In this document: piece by piece, positions 42,832-51,847 of the stretch | Layout of the letters: each line of letters begins with the position of its first letter | How positions within the stretch are numbered: position 1 is the stretch's first letter | DNA from: Asaia astilbis JCM 15831 | Lineage (GTDB): Bacteria > Pseudomonadota > Alphaproteobacteria > Acetobacterales > Acetobacteraceae | Length of the DNA stretch: 64,000 nucleotides | Assembly: GCF_000613845.1 (NCBI RefSeq) | Contig: NZ_BAJT01000010.1 | Span: 1-64,000 of the forward strand | Direction: 5' to 3' | The notes under the pieces: model-generated | Seen by the model: the letters and a program-made list of their open reading frames with translations, nothing else | What the model was told of the DNA's origin: nothing | Databases searched by the model: none | Made by a program: the position numbers and the translations under genes

Positions 42832-44816
42832 TGTTTTTTCTGGGACCTGAAGAGGGGCATTATGCCCTCGCTTTCGCCTGCGTTCTGGCATTGGCTCAAT
42901 TCATCCTGCCGCTTTGGGGCGCGGCGCGGGGAATTCGCCTTCTGCTCGACATGGCCTCCAGACTGGCTTTCGCCCAGTTTATCGCCCTGTCCTACGCCTT
43001 TGTCAGTCTGATCGCCTGCGCGGTCGGAGATGACTTCTCCGTGCAGAACGTGGCGGCCAACTCAGCAATCAGCAAACCGCTCCTCTATAAGATCACCGGC
43101 GTCTGGGGCAATCATGAGGGCTCCGTTCTGCTCTGGGCGCTCATTTTGTCGCTTTGCGGCGGTGCCGTCGCCCTGCTCGGTCGCGGTCTCCCTCTGATCC
43201 TCAAGGCCCGCGTCCTCGCGATACTGGGCGGCGTCTCGACCGGGTTTCAGCTTTTCTGCCTGCTGACGTCCAATCCGTTCGCACGGATCTGGCCTGCCCC
43301 GGCTGACGGACAGGGCATGAACCCGCTGCTTCAGGATCCCGGCCTCGCCTTTCATCCCCCGGTTCTCTACACGGGCTATGTCGGATTTGCGGTGCCTTTC
43401 GCCTTCGCCGTGGCGGCGCTGATCGAAGGTCGGGTCGATGCCGCATGGGGGCGTTGGGTGCGTCCATGGGCGGTGGCTGCCTGGTGCTTTCTGACCTGCG
43501 GCATCGCCATGGGGTCCTGGTGGTCCTATTATGTGCTCGGATGGGGCGGATACTGGTTCTGGGACCCCGTAGAGAATGCCTCGCTCATCCCATGGCTGAC
43601 GGGAACGGCGCTCGTTCATTCGGCCATCGTTGTGGAAAAGCGCGACGCGCTCCGCATCTGGACTGTACTTCTGGCGATCGCCAGTTTCTCGTTCTCGCTT
43701 TCGGGCACATTTCTGGTGCGATCAGGCATCCTGAATTCGGTTCATGCCTTTGCCAACGATCCGGCACGCGGCGTGTTCATCCTCGGTCTTCTGGCAATCG
43801 TCATTGGCGGCTCGCTTGCCCTGTTCGCCTGGCGTGCTCCGGGCCTGAGCGCAGGAGGGCTGTTCGCGCCCGTCTCGCGCGAGGGCGGGCTTGTGCTGAA
43901 CAATATCCTGCTCTGTGCGCTCTGCGCTGTGGTCGTGACCGGTACGATGTATCCGCCTTTCATGCAGATCCTGACCGGTCGCACGCTCTCCGTCGGCAAA
44001 CCCTTCTTCGACGCAACAACCATCCCGCTCGCCCTGCCGCTTCTGGCTGCGATGGGGCTGGGCACGCTCCTGCCGTGGAAGCGCGGCCATCTGCTTCCGG
44101 CCCTGCGACGCCTGCGCATTGCGGGTGTCATTGCCGCGATTGCCCTCATCGGCGGGAGCTTCCTGCTGGAGGGGATCCTGCCCGTTCTCTGCGCTGCGGC
44201 GGCACTCTGGGTCATTGCAGCCAGTGTTGTCGATCTGGCGTCAAAGCTGGGGCTTCGCGGGGGGCTGCATGTCCTGCGCCAGCGCCTGCCCCGCCTGCCC
44301 CGCGCTGTCTGGGGCAGCACGCTTGCCCATATCGGGATCGGCGTGACCGTGCTCGGCATCACCGGCATGTCTCAGGCACAGCACAACGTGGTGGAAATCG
44401 GCCTTGGCGAAACCATCCATCAGGGTGCGCTCGACTGGACGCTCCTCTCGGTCAGGCAGGAGGCCGGTCCGAATTATCGAGCCCTCATCGCCGATCTGTC
44501 CGTCTCGAAACACGGTCGGGTGGTCGCCACGCTCCACCCCTCGCGGCGTGACTTCGAAAGTCAGCATCAGGTCACAACCGATGTGGCGATCCGCACCAAT
44601 CTGATGCGCGACCTCTATGCAGCACTTGGCGAAAGCCATGGGCAGGGGTCGTCCGCCCGCTATGTGCTGCGCCTGCATAACAACCCGCTCGCCCCCTGGA
44701 TCTGGCTAGGCGGTGTCGTCATGGCGCTCGGCGGGGCGTTGTCTCTGAGCGATCGGCGGCATCGTTTCGGTGCGCCGAGAAAACCGAGCCAAGCTGTTGC
44801 CGGAGAAGGATCATGA
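42831..44816 (+). CDS. ccmF: CcmF, cytochrome c heme lyase core
   Basis: CcmF forms the heme ligation complex with CcmH/CcmI and attaches heme to apocytochrome c. The 661-residue polytopic protein has the heme motif WGGYWFWDPVENASLIPWL and the family stretches HEGSVLLWALILSLCGG, DPGLAFHPPVLYTGYVGFAVPFAFA and RSGILNSVHAFANDPARGVFIL. A long periplasmic loop in the C-terminal half (GETIHQGALDWTLLSVRQEAGPNY) and a last helix follow. It begins with the last base of the ccmE stop and ends overlapping ccmG. The length is normal. Confidence 0.96.
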   Translation: MFFLGPEEGHYALAFACVLALAQFILPLWGAARGIRLLLDMASRLAFAQFIALSYAFVSLIACAVGDDFSVQNVAANSAISKPLLYKITGVWGNHEGSVLLWALILSLCGGAVALLGRGLPLILKARVLAILGGVSTGFQLFCLLTSNPFARIWPAPADGQGMNPLLQDPGLAFHPPVLYTGYVGFAVPFAFAVAALIEGRVDAAWGRWVRPWAVAAWCFLTCGIAMGSWWSYYVLGWGGYWFWDPVENASLIPWLTGTALVHSAIVVEKRDALRIWTVLLAIASFSFSLSGTFLVRSGILNSVHAFANDPARGVFILGLLAIVIGGSLALFAWRAPGLSAGGLFAPVSREGGLVLNNILLCALCAVVVTGTMYPPFMQILTGRTLSVGKPFFDATTIPLALPLLAAMGLGTLLPWKRGHLLPALRRLRIAGVIAAIALIGGSFLLEGILPVLCAAAALWVIAASVVDLASKLGLRGGLHVLRQRLPRLPRAVWGSTLAHIGIGVTVLGITGMSQAQHNVVEIGLGETIHQGALDWTLLSVRQEAGPNYRALIADLSVSKHGRVVATLHPSRRDFESQHQVTTDVAIRTNLMRDLYAALGESHGQGSSARYVLRLHNNPLAPWIWLGGVVMALGGALSLSDRRHRFGAPRKPSQAVAGEGS

Positions 44817-45373
44817 CGGGTTTGACAAGACGCAGAGCGCTCATGACTCTGCCGATAGCGGGGGCCGGACTGGCGGGATTTGGATGCTGGAAGATGCTTT
44901 CCGCGATGCAGGATGGCTCTTTCGACCCCAGAGCCATTCGTCTGGATAAAAACGAGCGTCCCATTCCTGATTTTGTTCTTCCCGGAATCCCGGGACTTGG
45001 CGACGGCTTCGACACCTCGATGCTCCGTCAGGCCACCCAACCGGTGTTAATCAATTTCTTTGCGTCCTGGTGCATTCCCTGTGTGGCAGAAATGGCTGCG
45101 CTGCGGGTGATTAGCCAGCGCATCGCCCTTTGGGGCATCGCCTATAAAGACAAGCCCGATGATGCACGGCGCTTCGTCAGCCGCGACGGCTCGCCCTATC
45201 GCCGCACGGCGCTCGATCAAAGCGGCATGACCGCCATCGATTGGGGCGTCAGTGGCGTTCCTGAGAGCTTCCTCGTTCTGCCCGGCGGGCAGATTGCCTG
45301 GCATGGAACGGCGGCGCTTGATGAAACCCAGTTCGAGCAGCACGTTTTACCGATTGCGGCCGGTACGCGATGA
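44813..45373 (+). CDS. ccmG: CcmG/DsbE, periplasmic thioredoxin for cytochrome c maturation
   Basis: CcmG is a membrane-anchored thioredoxin-fold reductase that keeps the heme-binding cysteines of apocytochrome c reduced. The 186-residue protein has an N-terminal signal anchor preceded by a twin-Arg-like TRRRAL, then IPDFVLPGIPG, the active site NFFASWCIPCVAEM (WCxPC) and the cis-proline segment GVSGVPESFLVLPGGQIAWH. It overlaps ccmF and ccmH by four bases each. The frame is intact. Confidence 0.94.
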   Translation: MTGLTRRRALMTLPIAGAGLAGFGCWKMLSAMQDGSFDPRAIRLDKNERPIPDFVLPGIPGLGDGFDTSMLRQATQPVLINFFASWCIPCVAEMAALRVISQRIALWGIAYKDKPDDARRFVSRDGSPYRRTALDQSGMTAIDWGVSGVPESFLVLPGGQIAWHGTAALDETQFEQHVLPIAAGTR

Positions 45374-45843
45374 AGCGCCTCGTTCTCCTCAGCGTCCTGA
45401 TGCTTACCGTTGGGATTGGTGTGCTCCCCGCCTACGGCCTCGACTCCCCTTCAGAAATGCTCCCGAACCCGGTTCAGGAGAAACGGGCGGCGGCCATTGG
45501 CGCACAATTGCGGTGTCTGGTCTGTCAGAATGAATCGATCGAAGACAGTTCAGCAGCGCTGGCACGCGATCTCCGCCACGTGGTGCGACAACACGTGGCT
45601 TCGGGAGAAAGCGATCAGCAGATCATGGTCTGGATGACCCAGCGCTATGGCGAGTTCATCCGGTTGCAGCCCCGCCTCTCGCTCTCGACCCTACTGCTCT
45701 GGGCCATGCCTGTCGTAGCAGTCCTGATCGGAATCATGCTCGCGGTCATGATGCTGCGCCGACCGAACCGCACAGAGCCTCTCAGCAGAGACGAAGCCGA
45801 GCGGCTGGGCGTTCTGCTGCGGGAAGGAGAAAGCCGCAAATGA
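45370..45843 (+). CDS. ccmH: CcmH, thiol-disulfide component of the heme ligation complex
   Basis: This is a 157-residue CcmH with a signal peptide (MKRLVLLSVLMLTVGIGVLPAYG). The active-site motif is LRCLVCQNESIEDSSAALARDLR, with the paired cysteines that interact with apocytochrome. A membrane helix (LLLWAMPVVAVLIGIMLAVMML) and a short cytoplasmic tail follow. It corresponds to the N-terminal half of E. coli CcmH; the C-terminal half is the separate ccmI here. It overlaps both neighbours by four bases. Confidence 0.95.
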   Translation: MKRLVLLSVLMLTVGIGVLPAYGLDSPSEMLPNPVQEKRAAAIGAQLRCLVCQNESIEDSSAALARDLRHVVRQHVASGESDQQIMVWMTQRYGEFIRLQPRLSLSTLLLWAMPVVAVLIGIMLAVMMLRRPNRTEPLSRDEAERLGVLLREGESRK

Positions 45844-46573
45844 ACTGGATCGGCTTCTGCGTTTCGACCGCCCTTATTCTCTCACCTCTGCTCTGGTTCA
45901 CTCTGACGCGTCGGAGCGCTGCTCGCCTTCCTGTCAGCGCCCGTCTTTCTGCGTTGAGTCTCTATCGCTATCAGCTCCGCGATCTCGACCGTGATTGTGA
46001 GCAGGGCTTGCTGGGTGCGGAGGAACGCAGCCGTGCAGAACTTGAAATTCAACGCCGCATTCTGACAGCTGACAAGATCAAGGAGCGCTCGTTCGGCGAG
46101 CAGAACAGCCAGAAAATCCGTCTGTTCGTTCTGCTTCTGGCACTACCGGGCTTTGGGTTCGCTCTTTATCTCATCAATGGTCACCCTTCCCTGCCTCCTC
46201 AGCCGCATCATGAGACGGTAACGCCCGTTCCTGCCGCGATGCAGGCGCTCTTTGTGAAGCTCGCGAAGCAGGTCGCCGACATGAAACCGGAAGATCCGGA
46301 TTATGTGCGCCAGTCGGTTCTTCTTGGTCAGGTCGACGAATCGCTCAACCGTCCCGATGAGGCGCTGCGCGCCTACCGACAGGCGCTGGCTGCACGGTTC
46401 ATCCCGGAACTCGCCGTACAGATTGCGGAATTACAGAGCCAGCGAGACGGCCATATCTCGCCTGAAAGCCTCGCGCTTTATCGCAAGGCACTCGATAACG
46501 CGCCAAACGACGCCCCATGCGTCTCGCGGTCGAAGCGCGGATCGCCGCAGGGGAGCACGATCAGACGCCTTGA
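45840..46573 (+). CDS. ccmI: CcmI, apocytochrome c chaperone (frame broken near the end)
   Basis: CcmI binds apocytochrome c for the heme ligation complex. The protein starts with a membrane helix (WIGFCVSTALILSPLLWF) and the conserved LYRYQLRDLDRDCEQGLLGAEERSRAELEIQRRIL. A second helix (IRLFVLLLALPGFGFALYLI) precedes a TPR-like region (LLGQVDESLNRPDEALRAYRQALA). Near 46516 one C is missing in a C-run. The corrected frame reads MRLAVEARIAAGEHDQTP and stops at 46573, giving about 244 residues; the uncorrected frame runs on to 46613 with no similarity. Confidence 0.88.
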
Positions 46574-46618
46574 GGCAGGAATGGATTATCGCCCGCCTCA
46601 GTACGTCCGTTAATACCC

Positions 46619-48733
46619 TCAAAGGTGACGGAGAATCTTGTTTTTCATCCGCGACCAGAAGTGCCGCGGCGTATAGAATTGTGCCTCGTCAAATCTCGGC
46701 GTCACGCTGCACTCATGCCCAAATTGACGGGCAAACGGGACAAGAGCTCCCTGCGCGACATAGCGCTTGTAGAGTTCCTGCGTACGGTCCGTCTGCCAGC
46801 CTGCGGCCTGACACAGCACAGCGGCGAAAGCCTGAGACCGTGCAGGCAAGAGATTTGCGGCGCTAACGGCATACTCGACCGCAACCCATCGATAATGAAA
46901 GCGCTTGTCCGGAGTGACTGTGCTCTGCGCGAAACGGGCACGCTCCTCGGGCCTGATGAATGCGCGCGACGCTGCGGCCGGGTTGCGACCCTCTGCTGCT
47001 CCCTCCCCAGCTGAAGCGAGTGCCTCTTCAGACAGGTCCTGACCGGCACCTACCCCAAAGCTTCCCCCGAACACGGTGAAATCGGGTGCCTGTTCGCTGC
47101 CCATGATTTCCATTCCGTGTTCCTGCACGAGACGGGCCGCTGCAAACCAGGCTTCTGCCCGACCAGCATCCGTCCAGCGGGAGCGGGCCTCAGAAAGTGC
47201 CTTGGCGTAGGCCCGCACCTGATCCCGTGCAAGGAAGGGATGAATCAGATGTTTCTTCTCCCATGTCGCATAGCGCGGATCGTCCGCTTCCGGGAAATAG
47301 GGCAGAGCCTGATCCAGCCGCTGATCACGCACAAGACGCCGCGCAAGCAACGAACGGATGGTGTCCCCCACGGTGACAGCAGGGGCGTCCGCACCTTCTT
47401 CTGGCGGGAGAGGCTTGGGGCTCGCCGGGATGTGGCGATCAACATAGGCTTTCAGCTCATCTGTCGTCAGCACACGCTCGGCGACATAGGACGCATCATA
47501 AGCGACCCCACTATCGGGCCCCGCTTTCTCTCCAGCCGTGAACAGGTAGGAAAAAGCCTGAACGAATTCACCACGAGACAGGGCAAGAACGCCTTGCTCG
47601 CCCCGGATACGCGCTTCGATCTCTGGATCGAGCTTCTCGGTGAGCACCGGGAACCCCTTTGTCGCCTCAGCATAGGCGGAGGCTGCCCCGTTCAAATCAT
47701 TTGCGGCAACGGCCAGCTTCGCCCGGACCCAGGCCGCCAGAGGTGTCGAATTTCCCGTCGCAAAATCACGAGCCAGATCGAACTGGCCCAGTCGATAAGC
47801 CGCTACAGCGAGAAGCTCGGTTTTATCGCCGGGAGCTAAACCGGTCTTGCGTGCGGCACCTGCCAGAGCCTTGAGGGCCGTTTTTCTGAGATCGTCGTCA
47901 TCGTCATAAGCCAGCGTGTAAAGGCTTAACAGCTTACGTGAGAAAGGATCCTCACTCAGGGCAGTCACGAGACGCTCCTGACCGGAGACCCAGCCCAGCA
48001 GGAAACGCAGTGACTCGTCACCGCTTGTCGATTCTGCCGCCGCCTGTCTCGCGTAAAGCGACAAGGCGGCTTGCAGTGCCTGCGGCGTCAGCTCTGTCGC
48101 GCAGGCAGCATGCGCCACCAGCTCTTTCCATCCACAAATTCCTGGCCCGACTCTGAGATGGAGCCGGGCTTCTTCCCCCAGGGACGCAAGCCCCAATTCG
48201 TCAGGGTCCGGCCATCCCTGAGCAACAAGGGAGCGGGTCTGGGCGAAAGCGCTTGTCGCGTCGGCAATTTCGCGATCCGGATCGTGGGCAGGCAGAAACG
48301 CCATCGCCGCATGCGCCTTCCCAACCATGAAAGCTGCTGCGATTTTCTGACGTGCGTTTTCCTCATCTGATAGCGCCAGAACGGCCTTGAACGCCGTCAG
48401 CCCTCGATCCGCACTGGCCGGATTGCGGTAAGCCTCAGCTCCCTGAGCGTACAACGCCTTGGCCTTGCTCTCATCTTTTGACAGCAGCTCTTTGGGCTTG
48501 GGTGCAGGTGACGCGGGGAAAAGCGACGTCACCTCACGCGAGAAGGAAAACACAGGCAGCTGCTTCAGGGTCGCGGCACGATTATCCAGCAACTGCTCCG
48601 GAAAGAACGGACCGCAGGCCATTACGGTAGCAACGCCCATCGGCAGGGCTGAGAAAGCAACGATGAGGCTTCTCTTCCCCCGAACCGAGCGGGCCACTTG
48701 CGCCATCGGCAACCAAAACCTGTTATCGGACAT
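46619..48733 (-). CDS. Large predicted lipoprotein with TPR-like helices (CGPFFP family)
   Basis: This 704-residue protein has a basic N-terminus, a hydrophobic signal (LIVAFSALPMGVATVMA) and a lipobox-like VMAC, so it is probably a lipoprotein. The first mature residues are CGPFFPEQLLDNR, a conserved opening of an unnamed family. The body is helical with Ala-rich repeats reminiscent of TPR (AEAYRNPASADRGLTAFKAVLALSDEENARQKIAAAFMVGKAHA). The C-terminal part has YRWVAVEYAVSAANLLPARSQAFAAVLCQAAGW. It overlaps the upstream DUF3142 gene by 11 bases, so the two work together if at all. The function is unknown. Confidence 0.82.
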   Translation of the reverse strand: MSDNRFWLPMAQVARSVRGKRSLIVAFSALPMGVATVMACGPFFPEQLLDNRAATLKQLPVFSFSREVTSLFPASPAPKPKELLSKDESKAKALYAQGAEAYRNPASADRGLTAFKAVLALSDEENARQKIAAAFMVGKAHAAMAFLPAHDPDREIADATSAFAQTRSLVAQGWPDPDELGLASLGEEARLHLRVGPGICGWKELVAHAACATELTPQALQAALSLYARQAAAESTSGDESLRFLLGWVSGQERLVTALSEDPFSRKLLSLYTLAYDDDDDLRKTALKALAGAARKTGLAPGDKTELLAVAAYRLGQFDLARDFATGNSTPLAAWVRAKLAVAANDLNGAASAYAEATKGFPVLTEKLDPEIEARIRGEQGVLALSRGEFVQAFSYLFTAGEKAGPDSGVAYDASYVAERVLTTDELKAYVDRHIPASPKPLPPEEGADAPAVTVGDTIRSLLARRLVRDQRLDQALPYFPEADDPRYATWEKKHLIHPFLARDQVRAYAKALSEARSRWTDAGRAEAWFAAARLVQEHGMEIMGSEQAPDFTVFGGSFGVGAGQDLSEEALASAGEGAAEGRNPAAASRAFIRPEERARFAQSTVTPDKRFHYRWVAVEYAVSAANLLPARSQAFAAVLCQAAGWQTDRTQELYKRYVAQGALVPFARQFGHECSVTPRFDEAQFYTPRHFWSRMKNKILRHL

Positions 48734-49939
48734 GAACGGGCTCTTTCTCCTGTTGGCAGCTCAACCAGCCTGCAACGATTTCCTGACCGACAGGGAGCAG
48801 CGCTTTTCTGGCGCGCACGAGAACCGCCGCGCCCTGCGTGTCATATTCAAGACGATAAGGCATCTGCGCGCCGATGCCACGACACGTGCTCTCGACATGA
48901 ATGACAAGAGGCATCATGGCGTCAATCGTTCCCGTGTTGCGAGCGACAATATGCACCAGCCCCTGTGAAACAGGACGCGTCATCGGAGTGACAGATTCTT
49001 TTAAAGCATCATGCCGCATGACGGCGAGCCAGCTCGACAGGCTCCAGGCGCGTCGATCTGTCGCCACCGGCAAACGGAACCAGATCCAGCCGATCAGCCT
49101 TTGTGGCGGATCGGCCTCGACCCGATTCATGAAGGCCGCCACCCTGACGGGTTCGGCCACCAATTCCTGTCCCGCCTCGTCGGCTACTCCCTGAGGAGCT
49201 TCGCTCTCGACGACTGCGATCCGGCCATCCGGGGCCCAGACGACGCGGGAGCCATAGCTGGGCAAGGCGATACGCCAGGGCCTCGGCGCGATCTGACCAA
49301 ATCGGCGGGCTGCGTTAAACGCTTGGGTGATATCGAACAGTCCGGCAATCGGGTTCAGAACAGCATGGAGCTGAAGAACTGCCTCGTCAGTCATGGAGAG
49401 CAGTCGAGGCAGATCGGGTGATCCCAGCCAGGCGGGCAAAGCCGTGAGTGCCAAACGGTAACGCGGGTCAAGCCCATGACGGATCTGGTCAAGGAAGCCA
49501 GCGTAAGCGCTCAGACGTGACGTTGGGCAATCATGATCGATTTCTATCTCCCTGATCTCAATGCCCTCTTCATGCCATGCGGACAGGGTTTCCCGGATGC
49601 GATTCAACACTTCTGAGGCGTTCAGAGTGGATGTGCGGCCGCTCAACCTGAAGACCGCAACGACATCATGGCCGCGCAACGCGTCGCGCGCCGCGTCAAG
49701 ATGCGCCTGATGCCAGGCTCCGTTCTGATCACGTTCCGCTGCCAGGACATGCCATGACCGAACTGTCTCCATCGATTGGTCGATCGAGCGAAGCACCCCG
49801 GGAGTCCATTGGCGCTGCCAGATATAGGCATCTGAAGGCAAGATGACGGATGATGCCTGTGAAAGACAGCAATCAGAGACGCACAACCAATCATCAGGAG
49901 AAGCGCGGAAAGGACAAGCTTACCGGACCGAAAAGTCAC
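48723..49939 (-). CDS. DUF3142-family secreted or membrane-anchored protein (frame broken once)
   Basis: This is a DUF3142 protein of about 405 residues. The N-terminus in the first frame is a signal anchor (LVLSALLLMIGCASLIAV). The frame breaks near 49848 (one base missing) and continues as LPSDAYIWQRQWTPGVLRSI, the family start. EVLNRIRETLSAWHEEGIEIREIEIDHDCPTSRLSAYAGFLDQIR, LTALPAWLGSPDLPRLLSMTDEAVLQLHAV and ALPSYGSRVVWAPDG follow. The second and third stretches resemble a TIM-barrel hydrolase layout, with DHDCPT a possible active-site loop. The start is GTG 49939 with no strong ribosome binding site. It is coupled to the downstream lipoprotein gene. Confidence 0.82.
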
Positions 49940-50217
49940 GCTGCTAATTCCCGATTACCCGCGAGGGCACCACGAGGGCTCAACGGGCAAAGCGACAGAG
50001 AGGCCGACCAGTGGCCCAATGGACCAAGGCCCTCATACGCCTCTGCTGAAGATACTCTCTGACCATTCGGCACTCTACCCATATCTCGAGAAAGATACGC
50101 CGGATTGACGCAAGCAGGCAAAATCGCACCTCGCCCTTCTTCCTGACCAAGGACCTTCGTCATACGCAGGCTCTTTTCATGTTGCGCTGATCCCGTGCTT
50201 CACGGCATGTGCACTCT

Positions 50218-50586
50218 ATGGTGCGTCTCTCCCCCAAGCCACAGCAACGATCCATCCTGACCGGGAATTATCTCCCGGCGATTCGTCCGCCTGCGCAGGA
50301 AACGATCGTTCTCTGCCCGGTCTGCCGCAGCAAGATGCAACGAACGGACGAGCAATGTCCCAATTGCAAGGCCGAACGCCATTTCGGCCCGACACGACGC
50401 GAGACAATTTTCAGCTCGGTAGTTGGACTGGTCGCGACACCGGCTCTCTCGCTCCTTCTTTTTCGCCCCTCATTCTGGACCGGGATGTGCGCGGTCGTCG
50501 GCTTGATGCTCGGTTTTTTGTGGCGCATAATCGCCATACGGGAGATCGCTGGCTCCGCAACCCGCGATAGAATGAGACTCAAATGA
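50218..50586 (+). CDS. Small zinc-ribbon membrane protein, unknown
   Basis: This 122-residue protein has a zinc ribbon near residues 33-51 (CPVCRSKMQRTDEQCPNC) followed by a basic stretch and two hydrophobic helices (FSSVVGLVATPALSLLLF and FWTGMCAVVGLMLGFLWRI). The four cysteines in two CxxC knuckles support a real zinc site. The start is uncertain: ATG 50218 or GTG 50209, neither with a good ribosome binding site. It lies alone between the DUF3142 gene (opposite strand) and lptF. The function is unknown. Confidence 0.62.
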   Translation: MVRLSPKPQQRSILTGNYLPAIRPPAQETIVLCPVCRSKMQRTDEQCPNCKAERHFGPTRRETIFSSVVGLVATPALSLLLFRPSFWTGMCAVVGLMLGFLWRIIAIREIAGSATRDRMRLK

Positions 50587-50735
50587 CGCTTCCTGCGTCG
50601 TTCTGGCATGCCCACCTCAGGACGGGATGCGAAATTTCGGAATTCGTAACAAGTTGCCGCTATCGACAAGTTCGGCGAAGCGCTAAGGGCAATACTCATG
50701 TCTGCTAAGGTCCCCGCCCCCAACGCTTTTCCTCT

Positions 50736-51847
50736 GTGCTTCTGCGCGAACGATACATTCTACGTCAGCTTTTTCTCGGGCTGGTCGGAATTACAAGCGG
50801 CGCCATCGCCCTCATCTGGCTTATGCAGTCGCTTCGTTTTGTATCGCTCGTTGTTGATCGCGGGCTTTCGCTCCGAGTGTTCATCCAGCTGACCTCATTG
50901 ATGGTGCCCTCCTTTCTCGCGGTCATCCTGCCAATCACGACCTTTCTTGTCATCCTGTTCGGCTATCAGCGTATGTCTGGCGATCGGGAGCTCACAGTCA
51001 TGCAGGCGGCCGGACTTTCACCGTTCCAGCTTGCACGCCCTGCGATGATCTGCGCTCTGACCACCACGGTGCTGGGCTACATCCTGACCCTGTGGCTGGT
51101 CCCGGTCTCGTACCATGCGTTCAAGCGCTATGAGTTCGACATCCGCAACCGTATGGCGGCTTTCCTGCTGCAGGACGGCGTCTTTGCACAGCTGTCGAAA
51201 GACATGACCGTCTATGTGCGCAAGCGGGACCGCGATGGCGAGATGCACGGGGTTTTTGTCGAAGATGACCGCCTTCCCGAGGCGCGCGCGACAATCATCG
51301 CCGAGCGCGGCAGCATGATCGTCGTGGATAACCAGCCACGCGTTATTCTGTTCAACGGATCACGTCAGGAAATCGACCACCATACAGGCCGCCTCAATGT
51401 CCTGACCTTCGAGCGGAACTCCATCGATCTCTCCAGCAGCAAACAGGCTGAGAGAGAAGTGCGCGATGCTTCTGAAATGTCGCTTCCCGAACTCTTTCAT
51501 CCCGATCCCCGATACGTCTCGGAGCGCGACTGGGGAAAGTTTGCCGTGGAAGGATGGCGCCGCCTGACCTCGCCCCTAACCACACTATCCTTCAGTATGA
51601 TTGCTCTGGTCGCGGTGCTCAGTGGCGCTTTCTCGCGTCATGGCACTATCAAACGCCCCCTTGCCGCTATTCTCTCGGTTGTCGGATTGATGGCGCTGTC
51701 ATTGATGCTCCAGAATTTGGCTGGCCGAAATCTCAGCCTCGTCCCCCTACTCTGGTTAGCCGCCGTTCTCCCGGCAATCGGCTGTTCCTTGTGGCTTTTT
51801 ATGCCCAGAAGCCTCGTAGCAGCGCGGAGGAAGAATCATGCGCGTAA
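50736..51847 (+). CDS. lptF: LptF, LPS export permease subunit (end reconstructed)
   Basis: LptF pairs with LptG in the LptB2FG transporter that extracts LPS from the inner membrane. The protein starts LLRERYILRQLFLGL, with membrane helices at each end and a periplasmic beta-jellyroll between (VFAQLSKDMTVYVRKRDRDGEMHGVFVED). The family motif GDRELTVMQAAGLSPFQLARPA is present. The raw frame runs without a stop into LptG sequence. If one base is missing near 51810, the frame ends at 51847 (SSAEEESCA, TAA), ten bases past a strong GGAGG-led ATG for lptG. This gives about 370 residues, the normal size. The GTG 50736 start is plausible; another upstream at 50698 is possible. Confidence 0.87.

Noticed and set aside
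43445-44551. A 368-codon plus-strand frame inside ccmF
   Set aside because: It is an alternate frame of ccmF with low-complexity Arg/Ala translation and no similarity.
49940-50208. Short frames upstream of the DUF3142 gene, including 49936-50163 on the minus strand
   Set aside because: No ribosome binding site, no signal or domain pattern, and low-complexity translation; treated as non-coding.
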